A DNA stretch of 64,000 nt from Armatimonadota bacterium (lineage in GTDB: Bacteria; Armatimonadota; Chthonomonadetes; Chthonomonadales; CAJBBX01): assembly GCA_026392115.1 (NCBI GenBank), contig JAPLCQ010000038.1, positions 1-64,000 of the forward strand. The letters run 5' to 3'. The position numbers and the translations under genes are program-made. Each line of letters starts with the position of its first letter. Position 1 is the stretch's first letter. Under the pieces are notes generated by a model, which worked only from the letters and a program-made list of their open reading frames with translations, was not told where the DNA came from and searched no databases. Below are positions 1 through 7,817 of the stretch, piece by piece.

Positions 1-882
1 GAGGCTCGCCAGGGAGCCGAGCACCTGGAGCCAGAGGAAGTTCAGGTGCAGGCTCTTGATGGCGTAGACCGTGTAGAACGGCCCCGCCACGAACTGACCT
101 ACGGCGAAAACGCCGGAGAAGGCCAGGAATCGCCGGAACGCCTTGTCGGTCAGCGGCGCCCGGTACTGCTGCAGCAGACCGCCGAGGCCGCTGAACGACG
201 AGGCGGCGGTCACCATGGGAGGCTCGGGCTGACGCAGGAGGCAAAGGAAGCTGAAGAACCCAAACAGGGCCGCCACCCCGAAGAGGACACAGAAGGCCAC
301 CGGCTCCGGCATGGCATGCGACTTGACGGCCAGGTCGAGAAACCAACCGGCCGGCAGCGATACCACTACCACGGTAAGGCCGGCGAGCATATTGCGGCGC
401 CCGAAGTACCTGCCGCGATGGTCCGGCGGCACCAAGTCCGACAGCCACGAGGTGAACGCCGGCACGGGAACCTGTATCAGGATGCCCGAGAGTGCGAAGA
501 GGACGATGAATGCCGGCAACCTGACTCCGGACGGCAACGCCAACGGCACCAGCATGATGGGCACCCAGAGCAGTCGAGCCGCCAGCGAGAACCAGGCGGT
601 GAAGGAGCGCCGCTCGGGCAGCGCCTGCACAAAGACGGACGAGATGAGCTGCACCAGCGCCGTGAAGGTCGGGATCGAGCCCAGAACGCCCATCGCCATG
701 TTGCCGGCGTTCAGGTAGACGGCAAACCCGGTCTGGATGGCGCCGCCGGTGATCGCCGCGTGGACCGTGGCGAACACCGCCTCCCAGTTGGAGATCCGGA
801 GGGCCCGTATGACCTCCAGGCGATCGAGGGGCCGCGCCCCGCCCGCCTCGCGGCCGCGTCGTCTCTGCCTGTCAGAAGACAA
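1..882 (-). CDS. MFS family transporter, partial (3' end outside window)
   Basis: An open frame of 294 codons runs off the left edge of the window. It reads as a polytopic inner-membrane protein of the major facilitator type: after a basic, arginine-rich N-terminus come alternating hydrophobic helices such as AVFATVHAAITGGAIQTGF and FLAFSGVFAVGQFVAGPFY, and the segment VYLNAGNMAMGVLGSIPTF resembles an MFS helix 2 region. The substrate cannot be told. I chose the TTG at 882 because no ATG or GTG lies in frame before the conserved part. That start overlaps the end of rodA by 11 bases, which suggests co-transcription, but no good ribosome binding site is visible, so the start is uncertain. Confidence 0.7.
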   Translation of the reverse strand, partial: MSSDRQRRRGREAGGARPLDRLEVIRALRISNWEAVFATVHAAITGGAIQTGFAVYLNAGNMAMGVLGSIPTFTALVQLISSVFVQALPERRSFTAWFSLAARLLWVPIMLVPLALPSGVRLPAFIVLFALSGILIQVPVPAFTSWLSDLVPPDHRGRYFGRRNMLAGLTVVVVSLPAGWFLDLAVKSHAMPEPVAFCVLFGVAALFGFFSFLCLLRQPEPPMVTAASSFSGLGGLLQQYRAPLTDKAFRRFLAFSGVFAVGQFVAGPFYTVYAIKSLHLNFLWLQVLGSLASL

Positions 883-1972
883 GGGGGTCTCGATGGGTGG
901 ATATACCGGTCAGGAGGCCGAGGCTTCCGAGGTTCAGCATTAGCGCGGTACCTCCATAGGAGACAAAGGGGAGCGGGACGCCGGCCACGGGCATGATACC
1001 GAGCGTCATGCCGATGTTTACCGTCATATGAACGAGCAGCATGGTCCAGATGCCCGCGGCCATCAATCGGTGGAGCGGCTCCTCGCACATCTCCGCGATC
1101 CGGGTGATGCGCCACAGCGCCAAACCGAACAGGCAGACCACCAGCACGGACGCGACGAATCCCCCCTCCTCGGCGATCACGGTGAAGACGAAGTCGGTCT
1201 GGCTCTCGGGAATGAACCTGCCGTGGACCTGCGTTCCCTTGCGGAGTCCCTTCCCAAAGAGCTCGCCCGACCCAACAGCTATGCGCGATTGGATGACGTG
1301 GTAGCCCTTCTCCTTGGGGTCCGACTGCGGCGCGATGAAGGTCATGATGCGGTGCTTCTGGTACGGCAGCAGGACATCGATGCGCCACATGAGGGAGAAG
1401 ACCGCGAGGCCCGCGAGCGCCAGGTAGGCGAAGTGCCGGAGTCGGGCGCCTGCGATGAACGTCATCCCCGCCCAGACGAAGAGCGTCACCAGGCCGGTCC
1501 CGAGGTCCGGCTGCTTCATTACCAGCAGGATCGGCGGCAGCACCAGGCCCAACGACCTCAGGAAGACGCGGCCGCGGTGAATCTGGTCCCGATTGGCCGC
1601 CAGCCACGCGGCAAGGCAGATGATGATGGCCAGCTTGGAGAACTCGGAAGGCTGGAACTGGAAGCCGCCGATCATGATCCAGCGTACGGCGCCCTTGGCC
1701 CCCTTCCCCGCCACGGCGACGGCGAGCAGCAGGCCGATGTTGGTGATATAGATGGCCTTGGCCCAGCGGGCGAGGCGAGCAGGGTCGGTCAGGGCCATCG
1801 CGGCGAACACGGGCAGGCCCAGCAGCGCCCAGGCGACCTGCTTCTGCACATACGGCGGGGCGCCCGGCACGGAGACGCTGACCAGGCACGTCAGCCCGAT
1901 GAGCATCAGGCCGAGGCAACTGCCGAGAACCAGTGGATCAGCGCCCTTCCGTACTCGAATCCCGATAGCCAA
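872..1972 (-). CDS. rodA: RodA, SEDS peptidoglycan glycosyltransferase
   Basis: A 366-residue polytopic membrane protein of the SEDS family, which polymerises lipid II into glycan strands during cell elongation, normally with a class B PBP. Family landmarks are present: IMIGGFQFQPSEFSKLA, the extracellular FIPESQTDFVFTVIAEE loop holding the conserved acidic catalytic region, and the C-terminal GIMPVAGVPLPFVSYGG. The open frame continues far upstream to about 2428, but that extension is low-complexity and overlaps the divergent secA. The TTG at 1972, preceded by a GGAAGGGGCGG-like ribosome site, gives the usual RodA length. No mreBCD or PBP gene is in the window. RodA is preferred over FtsW because no division genes are nearby; FtsW cannot be fully excluded. 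Confidence 0.88.
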   Translation of the reverse strand: MAIGIRVRKGADPLVLGSCLGLMLIGLTCLVSVSVPGAPPYVQKQVAWALLGLPVFAAMALTDPARLARWAKAIYITNIGLLLAVAVAGKGAKGAVRWIMIGGFQFQPSEFSKLAIIICLAAWLAANRDQIHRGRVFLRSLGLVLPPILLVMKQPDLGTGLVTLFVWAGMTFIAGARLRHFAYLALAGLAVFSLMWRIDVLLPYQKHRIMTFIAPQSDPKEKGYHVIQSRIAVGSGELFGKGLRKGTQVHGRFIPESQTDFVFTVIAEEGGFVASVLVVCLFGLALWRITRIAEMCEEPLHRLMAAGIWTMLLVHMTVNIGMTLGIMPVAGVPLPFVSYGGTALMLNLGSLGLLTGISTHRDPLVF

Positions 1973-2064
1973 GCGAGCCGCCCCTTCCGCCGGCCTTGCC
2001 GACCGTCCCAGCGTCTGCCGCAGGATACCCAATACGGCGAGGGGTGCACCCGAGGCCTCCGAAC

Positions 2065-2092
2065 CTGCGTATATACCGGGTGGTATACTACG
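2065..2092. promoter_or_regulatory. Palindromic promoter/operator candidate between rodA and secA
   Basis: In the 235-base divergent gap there is an inverted repeat with arms TATACC (2072-2077) and GGTATA (2082-2087) around GGGT, extended outward by GCGTA and TACGC with one unpaired base. A TATACT hexamer at 2084-2089 could be a -10 element for secA, leaving a 5' UTR of about 120 bases; the mirror hexamer could serve rodA. No convincing -35 elements are seen. A regulator site or two overlapping -10 elements are both possible. Confidence 0.4.
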
Positions 2093-2207
2093 CGGTACTT
2101 GAGCCGCCAGTCCGCTCCCTCGGGGTGCGTGGCGGCTCGTGCTGTAAGTGGCGCACCCGACCAGCGAGTGTGGCGCCAACTCCTCCCTAAGGACCTGGAT
2201 CGAAGCT

Positions 2208-5200
2208 ATGGTGGCATTCCTACGCCGATTGATGGATGGTAACGAGCGGGACGTGGCCAAGTACCGCAAGGCCGCTGAACGGGTCAGCTCCCTGGAGCCG
2301 CAGTTCACCGCCATGAGCAATGCCCAGCTCCGCGCCAAGACGGACGAGTTCAAGCAGCGAGTCCAGACCGAGTGGCCCGCCCTGGTTGCGGCGCTGGACC
2401 GCGACGGTGTGCTGGAGTCCGAGCGCAAGCAGAGAGTTCGCGAGGCCCTCGACAGCGTGTTGGACGAGATGTTGCCGGACGCCTTCGCCGTGGTCCGCGA
2501 GGCGGCCCGCAGGACTCTGGGGCAGCGCCACTACGACGTGCAGCTCATCGGCGGCATGGTCACGCACGACGGCCGTATCGCCGAACTGAAGACCGGTGAG
2601 GGCAAGACCCTCATGGCCACGCTGCCGCTCTACCTGAACGCGCTCGCCGGCAAGGGCGCCCACCTGGTGACTGCCAACGACTATCTCTCCAAGGTCGGCG
2701 CGGTCTGGATGGGTCCCGTCTACGAGCTTCTCGGCATGACGGTGGGCATCATCCAGGGCCAGAGCCCCGAGACCGGCGACGAGGGCGGCTCCTACATCTA
2801 CGACCCGGCCTATGAGGACCCGGACCCGCGCTTCACTTTCACGAGGCCCATCTCGCGACGCGAGGCCTACGCCTGCGACGTGACCTACGGCACGAACAAC
2901 GAGTTCGGGTTCGATTACCTGCGCGACAACATGGCCTTCAGCGCCGACGAACTGGTGATGCGCGAACTCCACTACGCCATCGTCGACGAAGTTGACAGCA
3001 TCCTGATCGACGAAGCCCGGACCCCGCTCATCATCTCCGGCTTCGTGGACCAGGACACGAGCATGTACTACAAGGTCGACCGTGTCGTGCGCACGCTTCG
3101 GGCGGGCAAAGACGCCAAGACCCAGCAGGAGCGCGACGACCCTGACCACGACCGCAACAATCCGGCCTTCCACTACCTGGTCGACGAAAAACAGAAGACC
3201 GTGTCGCCGACCGAGACCGGCATCACGCGCATGGAGAACATGCTGGGTATCCGGAACCTCTCCGAAGACCCGGAGTCCATGCACTACGTGACTGCGGCCA
3301 TGAAGGCGCATGCGCTATTCAAGAAGGACATCGACTACGTCGTCAAGGACGGCGAGATCATCATCGTCGACGAGTTCACCGGCCGCCTCATGTTCGGCCG
3401 GCGTTACTCCGATGGCCTTCACCAGAGCATCGAAGCCAAGGAAGGCGTCGAGATCAAGCACGAGTCGCAGACCCTGGCGACGATCACCTTCCAGAATCTC
3501 TTCCGTCTCTACCTGAAGCTGGCGGGCATGACGGGAACGGCCAAGACCGAGGAAGACGAGTTCCGCAAGATCTACGGCCTCGACGTCGTCGTGGTCCCGA
3601 CGAACAGGCCCATGGTCCGCAAGGACCAGCCCGACATCATCTACAAGGCGGCCGAGCACAAGTTCCGCGGCATCGCCGCCGAGATTCTGCGTCTCTACGC
3701 CAAGCAGCAACCCGTCCTGGTCGGTACGCGCTCCATCGAGATATCCGAAAAGGTGTCGCAGCGCATCACCGACAACAAGCTGCAGGTGCTGGCCGTCATC
3801 TCGCTCTGCCGTTCGCGGTTCGAGGCCGCCAAGGTCGACAAAGCGACGCGAGAGGCGTGGGACAAGGCGCTCAATGTCAACCTCGATGAGCAGACCCTGC
3901 GCGGCTTGGAGCCGATCGCCACCGGCCTCGGCATCGATCCCGATCCCCTCTCTGAACAGAGCCTGCAGGAGTTGGCCAAGCTGCTGGATCTCCCCGCCGA
4001 CGACGAGGTGCTGAACAACATCGACGAGGCGCTGCGGCACGGCATCCCGCACAACATCCTGAACGCGAAGTACCATGAGAAGGAAGCCATCATCATCGCC
4101 GAGACGGGCCGGAAGGGCGGCATCACCATTGCCACCAACATGGCCGGCCGAGGCGTCGACATCATCCTCGGCGGGCGGCCCCACGAGGTCGAGGTCGAAG
4201 AGGAGCCGGCGCCTGTTGTGGCCGCGTCCGGCTCCGACGGCGGCGAGTTGGCTGAGGGCGAGGAGGCCCCGATCGCGGAGGTCGTCCTCAGCTATCGGCG
4301 CGGCGGGAAGCACAGCGTACTCGACTCGGTGACAACCCTGACGCCCGAAGAGCACGAGCGGGCCGCCGAGGAGGTGCGCGCCGTAGGCGGCCTCTTCATC
4401 CTGGGCACCGAGCGGCATGAGAGCCGCCGGATCGACAACCAGCTCCGAGGTCGCGCGGGTCGCCAGGGAGACCCCGGCGAGAGCCGCTTCTTCGTCTCGC
4501 TGGAGGATGAGCTCTGGCGCCTCTTCGGCGACCGGACGCAGCATCCGTGGCTCCGCGCCTGGCCAGAGGACCAGATGATGGATGCGGGCATCCTTTCGAG
4601 GATGATCCAGCGCGCCCAGAAGAAGGTTGAAGAGCACCACTTCGAAGTCCGAAAGCACGTCCTGCAGTACGACGACGTGATGAACAAGCAGCGCGAGGTC
4701 ATCTACACCGACCGCCGCCGCGTCCTGCAGGGCGCCAACCTGCGCGAGGTCGTGCTCGGCTATATGCGCCAGACCGTCTCGGACGCGGTCGTCATGTTCT
4801 GTCCGGACGCCAACACGGGTCTGGAGTGGGACCTGGACGAGCTCTACAAGGGGCTGGACGAGTTCTTCGGCATCTCCAACCTGATGCCCAGAAGCGGCTT
4901 GGACCACAAGCGCCGCGATGATCTTGACGAAGAGCTGGTCGCGCTGGTCGAGGCGGCCTACGAGGCGAAGGAGGCGCATGTCACCGAGGTGACCGGCAAT
5001 CCCGAGGCCATGCGCGACCTGGAACGGCACGTCGCCCTGAACGTGATCAACCAGAAGTGGATGGAGCATCTGGCCAACATGGACTACCTGCGCGAGGGCA
5101 TCGGCCTGCGCGGGTACGCCCAGCAGGATCCGCTAATCGTCTACAACAAAGAAGCCTTCGAGATGTTCGAGGCGATGCAGCACAGCATCCAGGATGAGGT

Positions 5201-5420
5201 CGCCCGGATCGTTTTTCAGATTCAGGTGCAGCAGGAGCAGCAGCCTCAGCGGAGGAAGCAGTACAACACCTTCACCAACCTGGAGGAGGAGGCGGAGGCA
5301 GAGGGCGGCGCACCTCGCGCGCCGGCCCAGGCCAAGGCGCCCCGCAAGCGGCCCGGCCGCAACGACCCATGCCATTGCGGCAGCGGCAAGAAGTACAAGC
5401 ACTGCCACTACCCGGACTAG
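2208..5420 (+). CDS. secA: SecA preprotein translocase ATPase
   Basis: Motor ATPase that drives unfolded preproteins through SecYEG. Of about 1070 residues, the features seen are Walker A GEGKT (about 130-134), the DEVDSILIDEARTPL DEAD-type motif, TNMAGRGVDI and QLRGRAGRQGD of the second helicase domain, the helical scaffold/wing region, and a C-terminal SEC-C zinc motif with CHCGSGKKYKHCH that binds SecB or ribosomes in known SecAs. It is longer than the usual 830-900 residues because of an insertion of about 80 residues in the second nucleotide-binding domain (about 525-608) and an acidic loop after the RGVDIILGG motif. The ATG at 2208 matches the conserved amphipathic N-terminus; the frame is open upstream to 2148 but that part looks non-coding. 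Confidence 0.97.
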   Translation: MVAFLRRLMDGNERDVAKYRKAAERVSSLEPQFTAMSNAQLRAKTDEFKQRVQTEWPALVAALDRDGVLESERKQRVREALDSVLDEMLPDAFAVVREAARRTLGQRHYDVQLIGGMVTHDGRIAELKTGEGKTLMATLPLYLNALAGKGAHLVTANDYLSKVGAVWMGPVYELLGMTVGIIQGQSPETGDEGGSYIYDPAYEDPDPRFTFTRPISRREAYACDVTYGTNNEFGFDYLRDNMAFSADELVMRELHYAIVDEVDSILIDEARTPLIISGFVDQDTSMYYKVDRVVRTLRAGKDAKTQQERDDPDHDRNNPAFHYLVDEKQKTVSPTETGITRMENMLGIRNLSEDPESMHYVTAAMKAHALFKKDIDYVVKDGEIIIVDEFTGRLMFGRRYSDGLHQSIEAKEGVEIKHESQTLATITFQNLFRLYLKLAGMTGTAKTEEDEFRKIYGLDVVVVPTNRPMVRKDQPDIIYKAAEHKFRGIAAEILRLYAKQQPVLVGTRSIEISEKVSQRITDNKLQVLAVISLCRSRFEAAKVDKATREAWDKALNVNLDEQTLRGLEPIATGLGIDPDPLSEQSLQELAKLLDLPADDEVLNNIDEALRHGIPHNILNAKYHEKEAIIIAETGRKGGITIATNMAGRGVDIILGGRPHEVEVEEEPAPVVAASGSDGGELAEGEEAPIAEVVLSYRRGGKHSVLDSVTTLTPEEHERAAEEVRAVGGLFILGTERHESRRIDNQLRGRAGRQGDPGESRFFVSLEDELWRLFGDRTQHPWLRAWPEDQMMDAGILSRMIQRAQKKVEEHHFEVRKHVLQYDDVMNKQREVIYTDRRRVLQGANLREVVLGYMRQTVSDAVVMFCPDANTGLEWDLDELYKGLDEFFGISNLMPRSGLDHKRRDDLDEELVALVEAAYEAKEAHVTEVTGNPEAMRDLERHVALNVINQKWMEHLANMDYLREGIGLRGYAQQDPLIVYNKEAFEMFEAMQHSIQDEVARIVFQIQVQQEQQPQRRKQYNTFTNLEEEAEAEGGAPRAPAQAKAPRKRPGRNDPCHCGSGKKYKHCHYPD

Positions 5421-5429
5421 CCGGGACGT

Positions 5430-7712
5430 CTACTTGATCTGACCGGCCGGCTCAGAGCCGGCCGCCGCCTTGTCCATGGCGGCGCGGAGGTCGGGGTCAG
5501 GCAGGAAGGCCGTGACGCTCACGGTCACGTCTCGCGCCTCCAGCGTGGTTCCGGTCCGTCCCGATGCCCGCACCGTAGCCGATGTCCCGGGCTGAACATC
5601 CGCCAACGCCACGCGCACGTCCGGCGCGCCCTTGGCATGGACCGACGCACCCTCGGGAACACGCACGGTGGCCCGCAGGGGTGTCTTCACGGCTGACGCC
5701 GACATACGGTCGGCCGTAGCGGCCACATCAAGCACCAGCACGCCGGCAGCGGCGTCCACCGACGCTACGCAGCCGCTGTAGCGAATCTCGCCTGCGCCGA
5801 TGGACGGGTCCGCCTGCAAGTCGGCCACGAAGGGGGCATCGAGGCGGCGGGCAGACCGCAGCAGGTCGGCCGGGTTCACCGTTCCCTGCCCTGCCACGTC
5901 AACCTCGAGATGCAGGTGCGGACTCGTGCCCCGGGCGTTGCCGCTGTCCCCCACCCATCCCAGCAACTGCCCCGCCACCACGCGCATTCCAGCGGCGATC
6001 CCCGGCGCGAAGGCGAACGCCGGGCCGCCTGCGTTGTCGGTAGTGCCGGGCGTATCGTCATTGAGATGGCGATAGCTGGCAGATCGTCCCGCGCCCACCA
6101 GTGACACGGTGAAGCCACTACGCCCGGGGCTGAAGTACCCACGCGCCACACCGTCGAATAAGGCTACGACCGGCGTCATGCGGGGAGCCATGATGTCCTG
6201 CCCTTCGTGCTGTCGGAGGCCACCGTCGCGTGGAGCGCCGTACGTGTCGCTCCAACGGGATGGCCCTACCACCGGGAAGACATTCGGACCGAAGCCCGAC
6301 GGTCCCGACAGGGCGGTCCCGCGACCCGCGGCGCCCTCGCCACCCACCCAACGCAGGGACCAGCCCGAAGTCAGGCCCGTCTCCGACCGCATGAGGCGGC
6401 ATTGCACGCGCCCGCCGGTCGGAGGCACCGGTCCGGCCCCGTCGGTCGCCGCCGCGGCAGCGCATAGGACCCTGGCCGCCGGGGGCTTGCCGAACCCGAA
6501 GGCGCCGAGAGCGGAGGAGATCATCGTGTCTACTGTCATCTGGAACGCCCCGGTAGCGAAGGTGGAGGTCACCGTGCCGGAAAGCCACAACTCACCGGCA
6601 GGCACGGCGCCCATGGCAACCGGCGGAGCCGTCTGCTGCGCCTCACGCGCCACCTGGGGGCGTTGCGGGGCCGCGGCGACCGCCAGGATCGCGCCCACCG
6701 GCCGCGGCGTTACGGCCACCGCTCGCCCAGCGTCCGCCGCCGAGCCGAACCGCAGCGAAACCAGGGCTCCGCCCCGCATGGCGGTCAGTGAGCCATCCAT
6801 GCTCCAGGCGACTGGTCCGACCACATCGTCGGGAAGCTCACGGGCCGCGCCTGACGGCACTTCCACCAGCATGGCGCAGTCCGGGCCCGAGTACGCCAGG
6901 CTAGCCGATCCCGGCTCCCAGACGAGCGGCTCGGCCCGGGCGGGGCCCAGCGGGTACCATTCGCGTCCGGCCACCCGGACCACGCAGAGCCTGCCTTGCC
7001 CGCCCGACGCCCCTGCCTCGACATATGCCAGCATACGGCCGTCGGGAGACCAGGCGATCTCCTGGGGCCGGGCGCTGGGGACCAACTGCGCCGAGGCGGC
7101 GCCGTCGACCGACATGATCCATAGGTCCTCGCGTCCTCCCAGGCGCCGGCCGAAGGCGATCTGCGTACCGTCGGGCGACACCGAGGGTCCATAGCCGCCG
7201 GCGCCGCAGCGGAGCGCCGCCCTGTCGCCGGAGATGCAGTCAACGACTGAGAGCGATCCGGTCCCCTCGTCCACAACGAGGGATCGGCAATCCGGCATCC
7301 ACACGGCGGCGCAGACCGTCGGCAGGACCTGCGCGGGCTGGTCGGTGGCACCGGGCCAGAGGCGCCACAGCGGGCCCGGCCTGCCCGGCGCTCCTGCCAG
7401 GGCGAGGAGCCGTCGGCCATCGGGTGACCAGAGAAGGCGGGAGGCCTGTAGGGAGCAACGGCGCACAGCGCGTCCCGAGGCGCTCACCACGTAGAGCTCG
7501 GGGACGCCGCCGCTTCCCGCCGTCAGAATGGCCATGCTTCGACCTGGTGGCCGGCCGACCGCGGCGAGGCGGGACGCTCGTGGCGGCTGTGACGGCCTCT
7601 GCGCCAGGACGGCCAGAGAACCAGCGCAGGCGCCAAGGAAGGCGGCCCAGAACGCGGCGCGGATGGCCAGCACCTGCCGGCATTGGCGCCGGCGACCGTC
7701 CACAGCTTGCAT
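5430..7712 (-). CDS. Secreted TolB-like propeller protein with M23 peptidase domain
   Basis: A 760-residue protein with an N-terminal hydrophobic segment (about 15-37) that should export or anchor it. Residues about 60-330 carry repeated WSPDGR/VSPDGTQIAF-type blades typical of TolB/WD40-like propellers. Residues about 478-625 form an M23 (LytM) peptidase-like domain with both zinc-ligand motifs, HEGQD (about 502-506) and HLHLE (about 599-603), so it is probably an active endopeptidase acting on peptidoglycan cross-links or interpeptides. Two beta-rich stretches flank the peptidase domain. It is convergent with secA, with only 9 bases between them. Propeller-M23 fusion is unusual and suggests the propeller docks the hydrolase to a partner or the wall. 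Confidence 0.85.
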   Translation of the reverse strand: MQAVDGRRRQCRQVLAIRAAFWAAFLGACAGSLAVLAQRPSQPPRASRLAAVGRPPGRSMAILTAGSGGVPELYVVSASGRAVRRCSLQASRLLWSPDGRRLLALAGAPGRPGPLWRLWPGATDQPAQVLPTVCAAVWMPDCRSLVVDEGTGSLSVVDCISGDRAALRCGAGGYGPSVSPDGTQIAFGRRLGGREDLWIMSVDGAASAQLVPSARPQEIAWSPDGRMLAYVEAGASGGQGRLCVVRVAGREWYPLGPARAEPLVWEPGSASLAYSGPDCAMLVEVPSGAARELPDDVVGPVAWSMDGSLTAMRGGALVSLRFGSAADAGRAVAVTPRPVGAILAVAAAPQRPQVAREAQQTAPPVAMGAVPAGELWLSGTVTSTFATGAFQMTVDTMISSALGAFGFGKPPAARVLCAAAAATDGAGPVPPTGGRVQCRLMRSETGLTSGWSLRWVGGEGAAGRGTALSGPSGFGPNVFPVVGPSRWSDTYGAPRDGGLRQHEGQDIMAPRMTPVVALFDGVARGYFSPGRSGFTVSLVGAGRSASYRHLNDDTPGTTDNAGGPAFAFAPGIAAGMRVVAGQLLGWVGDSGNARGTSPHLHLEVDVAGQGTVNPADLLRSARRLDAPFVADLQADPSIGAGEIRYSGCVASVDAAAGVLVLDVAATADRMSASAVKTPLRATVRVPEGASVHAKGAPDVRVALADVQPGTSATVRASGRTGTTLEARDVTVSVTAFLPDPDLRAAMDKAAAGSEPAGQIK

Positions 7713-7817
7713 GATGCAGCTATTCTACGCTACCGAAGCGCACGGTGCAGCCCGAGCGGAAGGATTGCCGGCCGCCCACGCGTAACCTAACAACGAATCC
7801 AGTTCCGGAGGACGACC

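Noticed and set aside
46..996. Plus-strand open frame of 316 codons at the left edge
   Set aside because: Low-complexity Arg/Gly/Glu-rich translation, antisense to the MFS and rodA genes, no family resemblance.
3315..5069. Minus-strand open frame of 584 codons inside secA
   Set aside because: A GC-driven shadow of secA; no signal peptide, domain or ribosome site.
7713..7817. Possible c-di-AMP (ydaO) riboswitch before the M23 gene
   Set aside because: The gap is only 105 bases and shows none of the conserved ydaO elements.
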